This document shows, one piece after another, positions 8,737 through 17,648 of a stretch of 64,000 bases of DNA. Under the pieces are notes generated by a model. The model did not search any database. It was not told the DNA's origin and was given only the letters and a program-made list of their open reading frames with translations. The DNA comes from Prosthecobacter dejongeii (GTDB lineage: Bacteria > Verrucomicrobiota > Verrucomicrobiia > Verrucomicrobiales > Verrucomicrobiaceae). Position numbers and translations under genes: made by a program. How positions within the stretch are numbered: position 1 is the stretch's first letter; every line of letters starts with the position of its first letter. The stretch lies in assembly GCF_014203045.1 (NCBI RefSeq), contig NZ_JACHIF010000001.1, forward strand, positions 62,001 through 126,000, written 5' to 3'.

Positions 8737-9093
8737 CTAGATTTCGCCAAAGTGTTTTTCACGCACGCGCACGATGGCGTCCAGCATGCCATCGGCTTCC
8801 TGGCGGATCTTGGGGTCCAAGCTGGAGGCGCTACGATTGTAACGGCGGTAGAGCAGCTTCAAGCGAGCCTGGATCTGGTCTTTGGCCATTTTGGGAGTGA
8901 TTTCACACAGCTCCTCAGGAGTCTGGGCGGCTGCCGGAGTGGGGACGACAGCGGCGGCTGGTTTGGACATCTTTTGCAGCACGCTCCCCGGTTTCGGGGC
9001 TTCGGGCTGCGGTTTGCTGACAGGGGCCGGGGCAGCAACGGGCTGCTTAGCAGACTGAGACTTCGAGAGCGATTGGAGGATCTTTTTGAACAT
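8737..9093 (-). CDS. Small protein with possible degenerate J-like C-terminus
   Basis: This is a 118-residue protein with no confident family. Residues 1-55 are basic then Pro/Ala-rich linker (KPQPEAPKPGS). Residues ~60-118 are helical and charged. The spacing of AKDQIQARLKLLYRRYN, followed by LDPKIRQEADGMLDAIV, resembles helices II and III of a J domain, but the HPD motif is absent (YNRSAS instead). It starts 39 bp after the Hsp70 stop codon, which makes a role as an Hsp70 accessory worth testing. The J-domain reading is inference; a simple helical adaptor is equally possible. That the gene is real is supported by its codon texture and its tight position. Confidence 0.65.
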   Translation of the reverse strand: MFKKILQSLSKSQSAKQPVAAPAPVSKPQPEAPKPGSVLQKMSKPAAAVVPTPAAAQTPEELCEITPKMAKDQIQARLKLLYRRYNRSASSLDPKIRQEADGMLDAIVRVREKHFGEI

Positions 9094-9132
9094 GGGCGTG
9101 GGGCGTTCGGGGTTGGGGCGGCTGCGCGGGGA

Positions 9133-10623
9133 TTACTCGATGCGCATCGCACGCAGGTGGGCCGTCTTGCGTTTCAGGTCTTCATCTGAAAGCACGCCTG
9201 CGCCTTTATAGCTCACAGCCACTTCACGGCTGCGGCCAGACTGTTTATCCACCACCAGGGCGCGCACACGCTGGTTTTCATCGTAGCTGAAGGTCACCGC
9301 CACTTCGCACCCCTTGGGCCGGTTGGGTGGCACTTCCAGAGTGATGCGGCCAATGATGTCCACAAACTTGGCGTCCTCATCTTCGCCTTGGGTGATGTCC
9401 ACCTCGATCACGCGCTCATTGTCCTCACTGGTCTGATAGACCTGGGTGCGGGAGCATGGGATGGGGGTGTTTTTTGGGATGACCACGGAGTTCATCAGTT
9501 TCTCCTCGCCAGTTTTGGCATTGTAAACCATGGCGACGGTGCCGTAGCTGGCATTGCACACTTCCTGGATGCGGGCGGATTTTTTGGCAAACAAGGCGGC
9601 CCCCAAGGCCACACATTCGTCCACGTTACCGCAGGATTTCGGCGTTTTGCCGAACATCTTTTCCAGCACAATTTTCACCTTAGGGATGCGAGTAGAACCG
9701 CCGACGAGGACAACGTGATCAATCTCGCTCACCTTGAGCTTGGCAGAGTCCAGCGCCTGCTCCACCAGCATGACGGTGCGGGTAAGCATGTGGCGGATCA
9801 TTTTTTCAAAGGTCTCGCGGGTGAGGTCGATGCGGGCTAGGCCGTCGTTCTTGTCATTGGCCACGGTGTCATTCACGCGCTGGAGCTTGGACAGCATCTT
9901 TTTAGCGTCTTCGGTGGCCAGCAGCACACGGCGGCGGTGGCGCTCATCATTGTAAAGCGGGGCCCCGGTTTGCTTGGTGTATTGCTCGGCATAGGCAGCC
10001 AGCAGCATGTCATCAAAATTACTGCCGCCGAGGTGGCGCGCGCCTTCACTGGTGAGGATGCGGATGTTGTCCCCTTCCACTTCGAGGATGGTGACATCCA
10101 GCGTACCACCGCCCAGGTCATAGACCAGGATGCGTCCCTTCACCGCCTGGCTGTGCGCGTAGTACACGGCGGCGGCGGTGGGTTCATTGACCAGGCGCTT
10201 CACCTTCATGCCCGCCATTTCTGCGGCGGCGATGGTGCTTTTGCGCGCCAGTTCATTGAAATTCGCGGGCACGGTGATGACCACTTCGGTGATGTCACCG
10301 ATGATCTTGGAGCAGTCGCGCTTGAGCTTCGAAAGGATGAGCGCGGAGATTTCTGCGGGAGTCCATTTTTTCCCATCGATCTCCACGAGATGCTCCGGAT
10401 CATCCATGTAACGTTTGATCTGGAAGATGGTACGGTCAGGCTCGCCCCCATCACGGGCGGGGCTGCCGACGAGTTTGACGTCTTCATGCCCTTCAAAAAA
10501 GACGACGGAAGGCGTGAGTCGTTCGCCATCTGAGTTAGGCACGATCTCCGGGTTGCCATCCGGTTTCAAATAAGCCAGGCCCGAGAGCGTGGTTCCAAGG
10601 TCAATGCCAACGTATTCAGCCAT
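9133..10623 (-). CDS. Hsp70 family chaperone without helical lid
   Basis: The 496 residues include a complete nucleotide-binding domain. The phosphate-1 motif is GIDLGTTLSGLAY, the connect motif is VNEPTAAAVYYA, phosphate-2 is VYDLGGGTLDV, and the adenosine motif is VLVGGSTRIP. A beta-sandwich substrate domain follows (~380-470, with VIPKNTPIP and ITLEVPPNRPKG). It ends ~140 residues short of DnaK (~638), so the alpha-helical lid and acidic tail are missing. The gene starts 29 bp after an FHA/coiled-coil protein whose C-terminus resembles GrpE. Together they suggest a dedicated Hsp70-exchange-factor pair separate from housekeeping DnaK. The start is the ATG directly following the upstream gene; no strong ribosome-binding site is seen. 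Confidence 0.93.
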   Translation of the reverse strand: MAEYVGIDLGTTLSGLAYLKPDGNPEIVPNSDGERLTPSVVFFEGHEDVKLVGSPARDGGEPDRTIFQIKRYMDDPEHLVEIDGKKWTPAEISALILSKLKRDCSKIIGDITEVVITVPANFNELARKSTIAAAEMAGMKVKRLVNEPTAAAVYYAHSQAVKGRILVYDLGGGTLDVTILEVEGDNIRILTSEGARHLGGSNFDDMLLAAYAEQYTKQTGAPLYNDERHRRRVLLATEDAKKMLSKLQRVNDTVANDKNDGLARIDLTRETFEKMIRHMLTRTVMLVEQALDSAKLKVSEIDHVVLVGGSTRIPKVKIVLEKMFGKTPKSCGNVDECVALGAALFAKKSARIQEVCNASYGTVAMVYNAKTGEEKLMNSVVIPKNTPIPCSRTQVYQTSEDNERVIEVDITQGEDEDAKFVDIIGRITLEVPPNRPKGCEVAVTFSYDENQRVRALVVDKQSGRSREVAVSYKGAGVLSDEDLKRKTAHLRAMRIE

Positions 10624-10652
10624 AACAAAAAGGATAAAATGAAAATCAATAA

Positions 10653-13600
10653 CTAGAGGCTGGAGGTTCTCACCTCCACCTTGCGAAGGACGATTTCGTG
10701 GCCTTCCTCACGCGAGTAGATAAACCCAGAGCGGCAGGTTTCCACCACGCGTGGTTTGTTTTTTCCAGGGACGGACTCGACGACGGTGATGCGTTTACGC
10801 AGCTCCACATCCACTTCGGTGCCACTGCCAATGTCGAACTCGCTGATGCCGTGTTGGAGCAGGATGTCCTCAAAGGAATGCCGCAGCGTGCGGAGCTGGG
10901 CCACGACATCTCCCCCATTGTAACCCGCATAGCGGGAGCTGAGGGCATCAATGAGATCGATCCGCTTGATGATGTCATTGGCGAACATGACCACGGTGGA
11001 CTCCTCGGTCGGCAGGCCACGGCGGAGGATTTCGTGTTTTTCTTCCAGCTCGAGGAGTTGGCCGCGCAGGCGAGCATCAATCTCTTTCCAATGATGGAGC
11101 TGGGCCTCTGCCTGGGCGAATTCAGCCCTGCGATCATTGAGAGAGGCAAGGTCTGATTTGAGATGAATGAGCGTGGCGGACTGCTCGTGGAGCTGGGTAT
11201 CCAGATCGGCCAGGCGTTTCCGTTGCTCGATCTCCTGCGCTTGCAGGGCTGCAGCCTGTTTTTCGGCCTGCTCGGTGAAAGCTTTCAATTCAGACTCCAG
11301 GGCAGTGCGCTCCTGCTTGGCCTGCTCACTGCGGGCGGTTTCGCGATTGAGGGATTCTTGGAGGGAATTGATTTTGACCTGGAGAGCCAGTTCCCGCTCA
11401 GCCGCATCACGCAGGGTTTTACTGGCCTCACTCTGGCGTGTCTCCAGGCCTGCAAGGGCGGCACCGAGAGAGAGAATCTTACCGCCCAGGTGAGTGAAGT
11501 CGCTAACGCGGGCTTCTTCATGACGGATTTTATCCTGCAACTCTGCCAGCATGGATTTGCTGACCTGGATTTCTTGGTTCTGGGTTTCGGCTTCCTTGGT
11601 GAGACGGGTTTCTTCCAGCTTGAGTTTTTCCACACTGTCGAGGCGGCTGCTCAGTTCTGCCTCGAGACCGCTGGCTTGGGTGCGGGCGGCATCGGCACGC
11701 TGGCGGGCTTCTTTGACTTCTTTTTCCAGGTCCAGCAGCGCCTGCTCTGCGGTGCGGGTGGCATCTTGAGCGGACTTGAGACGGGCGGTTTCTTTATCCA
11801 CCTCTTCCTGGGCCTTCATCAGCCGTTCCTCGCGCATTTTATGGGCTTCCTCGAGCTGGGAAATCTGCTGCTGGAGATCGGAGAGCTTTTTGTTAGAATT
11901 CTCCGTGGTGACGTTGAGTCGAGTGACAAATTGGGCGGCCTCTTCCCGCTCTTTGGTCAGGCTGGTGAGCATGGCCTGCAGGCCTGCCAGTTCCGTGGTG
12001 AGACCAGGGATCTGTTTGCGCAGTAGCTTTTCTTCCTCACGGGCACGGGTGGCCACCGCCTCGGCCTCCAGGCGTTTGGCCTCCACGGCTTGGGCCGCAG
12101 CGGTGGCTTTTTGCAAGCGCATTTCGCAGTCGGCAGCGCGGGCTTCCTCGGCTTTGGCTTTCTTGGTTTGCTCGGTGATTTGGGTCTGGAGGGTCTTAGA
12201 TTCAGCCTCCAGTTTCGTGAGTTCCTTACGCAGGTTTTCCTGCTGGCGGGCCAGTTCGCTGAGGGTCTTCTCTTCGGTGAGGCGTTGCTTTTCCGCCTCT
12301 TTCACGCCCTGGGTAGCACTGGTGAGTTTTTGCTGCACTTCAGCCAGTTCAAGGCTGCGTTTTTCCCCCGCTTCGATCTTGGCCTGAAGCTCGCGCAGGC
12401 GAGTATCAGCTGCTGCCGCTTCGGCCAATTTCGTTTTGGTTTCAGCTTCCAGATTGCTGCGTTTATCCGTGAGCAGTTTTTCCAAATGGGCAGCTTCCGT
12501 GCGCAGAATTTCGGTCTGGTCAAAGGCGGCACGGCGGTCTGCCTGGGCTTTTTCCAGGGCGGCAGCGGTGGCCTGTTTATCACGTAGTAGGGTGGCCATC
12601 TCGGCCCGCAGGTTTTCGATCTCCGTCTTCAGGCCGGGCAGTGCTTTTTCACTCTCCTCACGCTGGGCCAGGAGAGGCCGGACCAAGGCGGTGATTTTTT
12701 CATGCTCTGCGGTGGTCTGAGTGAGGGCAGCACGGCCCGTCTGGAGTTGGGATTCGACCTGGGTGAGCTCTTTCGCGCGGGTTTCGAAATGGGTCGTCTG
12801 CTGGGTGAGCTGAGCCACGCGGGACTCTGCAGCAGCGAGGTCGCGTAAACGGGAGGCCAGTTCAGACTGGAGCTTTTCCGTATCGGCTCGCAGCGAGGGG
12901 GCGCGGGATTCGTGCCCTTCGACCTCAGCTTTCAGGCGTTGGGCCTCAGCCTGGATTTTTTCGAGTATCTGCTGGGCGGTATGGAGCGCGGCCTGGGTTT
13001 CGGCCAATTTTTTGTCGGAATTTGCCAGCTCAATGATTCGACTTTCCTGAGCAGCGATTTGGATTTTGATCTCGCTAAGTCGGGCCTCGGCGCTTTTTTG
13101 TTCCTGGCGGTGGGTGGCAAGGAGGCCCTCAAGCGTTTTTTGCTCGGCCTCCAAAGCGACGATTTTTTCTTCCCGCTCCGTCTGGGTGGTGACAAGGCCA
13201 GCCAGGGAGGCCTCCATCACCGTGATTTTTTCCAGATGCGTGCTCACGAGGGCACGGCTGGTGGCCTCAGCAGTTTGGGCTTCCTGGGCTGATTTTTGAC
13301 TGATCTGGGCCTGGGTGGCCGCCTGCTCACTGGCCTGCTGGGCGGCGGTGAGTTTTTCCTGCTGCTGGGTGAGCTGAACCTGGATTTGGCTGAGCTGGGC
13401 AGTCGCACTGGTGACTTGGGACTCCAGTTGCGAAACTTTTTGTTCGGCCTGGGCGATGTCTTTTTCACGCCCTGTCTGAGTGGCGGCCAAAGTGAGAAGC
13501 AGGGCCTCCAGCGCGGTGATCTTCCCTTGCCATTCCGATGCTTGGGTGCGGTGCTTTTGCTCTAACTCCGCAGCGGCAGCGGTCGCCTGCTTTTGCGCGG

Positions 13601-15479
13601 CGGCCTCCGCCGTGGTCTTATCCAGTTCCATGCGGGCCGTCTGGGCCTCCGTCCGCAGGCGGGTGATTTCTTTTTGCAGGGTGGCGTGCTGGGCCACGAC
13701 CTCACTGGCCTGCGTGGTAAATTCCTGGGTCTTGGCCTCCGCAGCTTTGGCCTCTTGCTGGCGCTCCTCCAGGGCAGTTTCAGCTAGGCGCAGGCTTTCA
13801 CGAGCTTTGGCGAGTGAGCCATTCAGCGTTTCTTTCTGAGCCTCGATGCTGCGGACTTCTTTCTCCAGGCTCTCCCGCTGAGTGGTGAGGGCTAGGGTGA
13901 GTCCGTGCTGGGCGCGGCCTTTTTCGGTCGCGGTCAAAAGCTCACGCGTCAGCGCATCGCGCTCCTGGGTCAGGATGGTGATCGCCGCAGTAAGCTCGGC
14001 CTTGTGAGCTTCCACCGCTTTGAGAGCCTCACTGGCACTGCTCAGTTGCGTATCGGTAGCGGCCAGGTCATCCAGCTTATTGGCCACATCGGCGGAGCGG
14101 CCTTCCAGGGCTTTCAGCTCCTCGGCCTTGCTACGGGTCTGCTCAACCAGGGAGGCTAACTTTTGGGCGGCTTCTTCCTCGGCCTTTTTTTGGCTGCCTA
14201 ACAGTTGGTCTGCGTGGCTGCGAAGCTGGGCCACCTGGGTCTCCAGTTTCTGCTGGGTGGCTTTGAGGGATTGCTGTTCGGTCGTGGCCTGAGCCTGCTG
14301 GGTGGTGAGATCGCGCAGGCGGGATTCAGCCTCGGCACGTTGTTTTTCCAGGTCGGCCAGGGTGGCCTGCCTTTGGCCCACCAGGGTCTCTAGCTCGGTC
14401 AGCTTGGCCTGCTTATCACTCAGTGCGGCGGCATCTTCTTCTGGAGAAACAGCAGTCACCACCGCTACGGCGGCAGCAGGGACGGCCAGCGTGGCGGCGG
14501 CACTGATCTCCTGCTTCAGCTTTGCCAGCTCGGCAGCGGCGGCTTCTTTTTCCTTCAGGTGAGCGGCTCGGTCCGCATGAGCCTTATCCGCTTCGGCATG
14601 CACAGACTGGAGACTTTTTTGCGCGACAGCAATGTCTTCCTGCACCTTCGCAAGCTGGCTACGGGTGGACTCCACCTGGCTGTCCAGATTCGCTGCTTCC
14701 CGGCGCTTCACGGTGATCTTGGCCATCTCCGCCTCGGATTGGGTCAGGGCGGCCTTGAGATCGGTCGTCTGGGTTTCGAGTCGGACGAGTTCCTGGCGGC
14801 GGGCTTCAGCCTGTTTTTCCAGGCCGCGCACTTCCTCCCGGCGCTGGGCTTCTTTCTCATTTTCGCTGCGCAAAAGCTCACGCTCTTTTTGCAGCTTGGC
14901 CACTTCCTCCCGCAGTTCCTCGGCCTGCTTTTGCAGCGCAGGGTCCAGGCCGGTGGCTGGGCGCTGGATGAGGAGACCGTGCGGGGCAGCCACCGAGGGG
15001 CCTTTCATACCCATATCGGGCCGGGACAGGGGGACTTTCGTGGGCTCGACAGGGCTAGTTTCAGACTTCGCCTCGGCATCACGTGCAGGTACGGATTCGG
15101 TATCTCCCCGCTTGCCATCCTGGCGCACAGGCAGGCCTTTGCCGGGGCTCGGCATTTTCGGTTCAGCCGAAGGGGCGGTGCCTTTCGGAGCCCTTTCGCG
15201 GAAACGCGAGTCCAACTGCCCAAAACGGATTTTATCTCCACCCTTCACTCGCGCACGGTCAATCCGCTTGCCATTCACGAATACCCCATTGGATGATTTT
15301 AAATCTACCAGCTCATACACCCCATCGGCCTGCCGGATGAACTCGGCGTGGAAACCCGAGATGTAGGTATTATCAATGACGATGTCATTCTTCGCATCTC
15401 GACCGATGGAGAGGCGCTCTTCGAGGATATCGAAGACGAATTCATTTCCGTCGTTGAGGTTAAAGGCCAAATAAGGCAT
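10653..15479 (-). CDS. FHA domain-long coiled coil-GrpE-like protein
   Basis: This is a 1608-residue protein. Residues ~20-95 form a forkhead-associated domain with LSIGRDAKNDIVI, then ISGFHAEF and SSNGVFVNGKRI, covering the conserved Gly-Arg, Ser-x-x-His and Asn-Gly positions that bind phosphothreonine. A Pro-rich linker reaches ~165. An almost uninterrupted Ala/Glu/Gln/Lys coiled coil follows to ~1490. The last ~110 residues look like a GrpE wing: the coiled coil ends in a helical segment, then GISEFDIGSGTEVD, and a strand pattern with RVVETCRSGFIY and IVLRKVEVRTS. The last pattern parallels the VVEVxxxGY...RVLRPAxVxV end of GrpE. Being first in an operon with an Hsp70 fits a nucleotide-exchange role. 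FHA suggests phosphorylation-dependent recruitment. The GrpE assignment is family-pattern inference. Confidence 0.85.
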   Translation of the reverse strand: MPYLAFNLNDGNEFVFDILEERLSIGRDAKNDIVIDNTYISGFHAEFIRQADGVYELVDLKSSNGVFVNGKRIDRARVKGGDKIRFGQLDSRFRERAPKGTAPSAEPKMPSPGKGLPVRQDGKRGDTESVPARDAEAKSETSPVEPTKVPLSRPDMGMKGPSVAAPHGLLIQRPATGLDPALQKQAEELREEVAKLQKERELLRSENEKEAQRREEVRGLEKQAEARRQELVRLETQTTDLKAALTQSEAEMAKITVKRREAANLDSQVESTRSQLAKVQEDIAVAQKSLQSVHAEADKAHADRAAHLKEKEAAAAELAKLKQEISAAATLAVPAAAVAVVTAVSPEEDAAALSDKQAKLTELETLVGQRQATLADLEKQRAEAESRLRDLTTQQAQATTEQQSLKATQQKLETQVAQLRSHADQLLGSQKKAEEEAAQKLASLVEQTRSKAEELKALEGRSADVANKLDDLAATDTQLSSASEALKAVEAHKAELTAAITILTQERDALTRELLTATEKGRAQHGLTLALTTQRESLEKEVRSIEAQKETLNGSLAKARESLRLAETALEERQQEAKAAEAKTQEFTTQASEVVAQHATLQKEITRLRTEAQTARMELDKTTAEAAAQKQATAAAAELEQKHRTQASEWQGKITALEALLLTLAATQTGREKDIAQAEQKVSQLESQVTSATAQLSQIQVQLTQQQEKLTAAQQASEQAATQAQISQKSAQEAQTAEATSRALVSTHLEKITVMEASLAGLVTTQTEREEKIVALEAEQKTLEGLLATHRQEQKSAEARLSEIKIQIAAQESRIIELANSDKKLAETQAALHTAQQILEKIQAEAQRLKAEVEGHESRAPSLRADTEKLQSELASRLRDLAAAESRVAQLTQQTTHFETRAKELTQVESQLQTGRAALTQTTAEHEKITALVRPLLAQREESEKALPGLKTEIENLRAEMATLLRDKQATAAALEKAQADRRAAFDQTEILRTEAAHLEKLLTDKRSNLEAETKTKLAEAAAADTRLRELQAKIEAGEKRSLELAEVQQKLTSATQGVKEAEKQRLTEEKTLSELARQQENLRKELTKLEAESKTLQTQITEQTKKAKAEEARAADCEMRLQKATAAAQAVEAKRLEAEAVATRAREEEKLLRKQIPGLTTELAGLQAMLTSLTKEREEAAQFVTRLNVTTENSNKKLSDLQQQISQLEEAHKMREERLMKAQEEVDKETARLKSAQDATRTAEQALLDLEKEVKEARQRADAARTQASGLEAELSSRLDSVEKLKLEETRLTKEAETQNQEIQVSKSMLAELQDKIRHEEARVSDFTHLGGKILSLGAALAGLETRQSEASKTLRDAAERELALQVKINSLQESLNRETARSEQAKQERTALESELKAFTEQAEKQAAALQAQEIEQRKRLADLDTQLHEQSATLIHLKSDLASLNDRRAEFAQAEAQLHHWKEIDARLRGQLLELEEKHEILRRGLPTEESTVVMFANDIIKRIDLIDALSSRYAGYNGGDVVAQLRTLRHSFEDILLQHGISEFDIGSGTEVDVELRKRITVVESVPGKNKPRVVETCRSGFIYSREEGHEIVLRKVEVRTSSL

Positions 15480-15633
15480 GCGAGGACAGGGGAGCGGGTG
15501 CGAAACGACAGATTAATTTTGGAAAATCATTGAATCAATCTTAATAAAATAAGGAGAGCTCATCAAACGATGCAGATTGCCATCATTTTAAGATTCCTTC
15601 AGAACTGCTAGATAAATTTAAGTCCACTAAAAT
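15480..15633. promoter_or_regulatory. AT-rich divergent promoter region
   Basis: This 154-bp gap separates two diverging genes, the FHA/GrpE-like gene (minus) and the lysozyme-like gene (plus). It is markedly more AT-rich than its surroundings (15510-15633), as expected for promoters on both strands. I cannot assign -10/-35 elements with confidence. Confidence 0.45.
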
Positions 15634-16419
15634 ATGAATCTCCGCAGATTTTTAAAACTTTCCAGCCTCTCCTTGGCCCTCGGTGCCTCTTCCTCGCCTC
15701 AAAATGCCCGTAGCGCTGCCGTCCAACTCACCCCAGCTCAGCTCCAGCGCGTGGGGCAGCGTATCTGGCAAAACGAATGTGCCGGTACGGTGGCGGGACT
15801 GACGAGCTGGAATGCGGGGGAAGATTTTGCCTCCTTGGGAATTGGTCATTTTATTTGGTATCCTACAGGCAAGAAAGGGCCGTTTGAAGAAAGTTTCCCA
15901 CCCCTCGCCACCTTTTTGCAAAGTCGCGGCATCGAAATGCCTGCCTGGACCACCGGCCCCTGCCCCTGGACTAGCAAAGCGAACTTTGAAGCGGACAAAG
16001 AGGGCCCCCGCCAGACGGCGCTACGTGGGATTTTAGCGAAAACCGTGGGCCTCCAGACGGAATTCATCATCGCCCGTCTCCAGCGAGCGTTGCCAAAGAT
16101 GAAAGCTAGCTCGAAGAAACCCGCACTGGTACAGGCCCACTTCGATGCCCTACTGGCCACACCCGAAGGCACCTTTTGCCTGATTGACTACGTGAATTTC
16201 AAAGGTGAAGGCACCGCCGCGACCGAGCGCTACAACGGTCAAGGCTGGGGACTGCTGCAAGTTCTGGAAAGCATGAAACAACCCACCCCTGCAGCTTTTG
16301 CTGAAGCCTCCAAGGTCGTGCTAGCCCGCCGCGTCCAAAATGCCCCCGCCGCCCGCAAGGAACAGCGCTGGCTAGCTGGCTGGCACAACCGCTGCGATGG
16401 CTACAAGCGAAAGCTGTGA
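15634..16419 (+). CDS. Exported protein, possibly lysozyme-like
   Basis: The 261-residue protein has a signal peptide (basic MNLRRFLKL, hydrophobic core, cleavage near residue 28). Residues ~40-75 carry RIWQNECAG and later SLGIGHFIWYP. A Glu followed ~20 residues later by a GIGH turn recalls the active-site layout of T4-type/GH24 lysozymes (E...TIGYGHT). I therefore suspect a peptidoglycan-active or lysozyme-fold protein. I recall conserved hypothetical proteins with this WNxGExFxSLGIGHFIWYP core in Proteobacteria, with no established function. The gene stands alone on the plus strand, divergent from the chaperone cluster. Confidence 0.8.
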   Translation: MNLRRFLKLSSLSLALGASSSPQNARSAAVQLTPAQLQRVGQRIWQNECAGTVAGLTSWNAGEDFASLGIGHFIWYPTGKKGPFEESFPPLATFLQSRGIEMPAWTTGPCPWTSKANFEADKEGPRQTALRGILAKTVGLQTEFIIARLQRALPKMKASSKKPALVQAHFDALLATPEGTFCLIDYVNFKGEGTAATERYNGQGWGLLQVLESMKQPTPAAFAEASKVVLARRVQNAPAARKEQRWLAGWHNRCDGYKRKL

Positions 16420-16532
16420 GACCTCCCCTTTCACCTTCATGCCCTTCCCCACAAGGCCGACGCGTGTCATTGAAACGTGGCGCTTCTGACTTGAGACGGA
16501 CGTTCCAAAAGATTGTCGGATTACGGTCGCTC

Positions 16533-17579
16533 TTAGCTTTTCGGCACAGCGGGTGCGGGTGGCAGCCAGGCCTCAGGTGCCCCGGCTTTGCGGAGGACAT
16601 CGCGCAGGGCCACGGGCTTGCCATTTTGGCTGCGGCTTTGTTCCGCAGCTTCTAGGAAAGCATAGATTTCCAGCGTTTGAGCGCGGCTTACAGGGGGTTG
16701 GCGAGTCTGGAAAAATTTGACGATCTCACGCAGCAGCGGTGTGTAATCACCTTGGTTTTTTTGTTCCACCACCCCTTTTTCACCAAAGCGGGTCAGCTTG
16801 TAGTGAGCCGATCCCATGGGCAGAGCGTGGATAGCGTGCAGGGTGCCTAGACGATCCCCCTCCCAGCGGCCCGTGACGACTGAAGCGTTGGGGCTGGCCG
16901 TGCGGCGCACCTCAAGGCAGCCGGTCCCCATGACGGTGAAAAGGGCCTCCGCAGGGTGGATGCCGTAGAAGTAAAGGTCGGGATGAAATGGCAGCAGGGG
17001 TGAAGGGCCGTAGGAAATGGCGGCTAGCGCTGGCGTGCTTTCTGCCGTGGCCACCTCGATCACGCCCGGGTACCAGCGCATGGCCGAGGCGCTGAAAAAA
17101 GGCACCTTAGCCTCCTCCGCAGCTTGGTAGATCGCCACGATGTCCTTCAGGCTCGCGGCCACCGGTTTATCCAGGAAAAAAGGCTTTCCAGACAGCAGCA
17201 CTTCCCTCACCTGAGCCAGGTGCGGGCGGCCATCCAGGCTGAGAATCATCACCGCATCCACCTTTGCGCACACCTCGGTGATCGTGCCCAGGATCTGCAC
17301 ACCATACTTGTCCTTCAGCGTCGTGGTAAAGCCCTGCACACGGCTCGCACTTTCGGGTAGGTCTGGGCTGCCCCCCACATAGGCGGCCACCACACGCGCT
17401 CCAGGGATGTGACTGGGATTGGCAGGATCATTCAGGCGCAGGGTAAACTGCTCGCAGTGAGAGGAATCTAGACCGACGATGCCTATGCGAAGATTTTCAG
17501 CCATGAGGGAATGGGGCGTGAGCATGGCTGTGAGAGCCATGATGAGCGCAAACGTAAACCTGAGGTGACGGGCGGCCAT
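16533..17579 (-). CDS. Gfo/Idh/MocA family oxidoreductase, exported
   Basis: This 348-residue protein has a signal peptide (about residues 1-27, MAARHLRFTFALIMAL...MAEN). A Rossmann dinucleotide-binding start follows (LRIGIVGLDSSH). The family's EKP signature appears as FFLDKPVA (~135), keeping the Lys-Pro pair but with Asp for Glu. The C-terminal part is the alpha/beta substrate domain. Secreted Gfo/Idh/MocA enzymes are typical of Verrucomicrobia and Planctomycetes and act on sugars or cyclitols with a bound cofactor. The GLDSSH variant in place of GxGxxG is unusual but recurrent in this subfamily. It ends 112 bp from the convergent lysozyme-like gene. Confidence 0.88.
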   Translation of the reverse strand: MAARHLRFTFALIMALTAMLTPHSLMAENLRIGIVGLDSSHCEQFTLRLNDPANPSHIPGARVVAAYVGGSPDLPESASRVQGFTTTLKDKYGVQILGTITEVCAKVDAVMILSLDGRPHLAQVREVLLSGKPFFLDKPVAASLKDIVAIYQAAEEAKVPFFSASAMRWYPGVIEVATAESTPALAAISYGPSPLLPFHPDLYFYGIHPAEALFTVMGTGCLEVRRTASPNASVVTGRWEGDRLGTLHAIHALPMGSAHYKLTRFGEKGVVEQKNQGDYTPLLREIVKFFQTRQPPVSRAQTLEIYAFLEAAEQSRSQNGKPVALRDVLRKAGAPEAWLPPAPAVPKS

Positions 17580-17648
17580 GAGTCAAAATGGCACCTGGGT
17601 GCCGGGGGTTGCAAGTGGTGAAACGTCTAGGTCACACCTCTTATTCAA

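Noticed and set aside
11163..12587. Several plus-strand open frames over the FHA/coiled-coil gene
   Set aside because: They are antisense shadows of a high-GC coiled coil; their Leu/Phe/Gly-rich products are artefacts.
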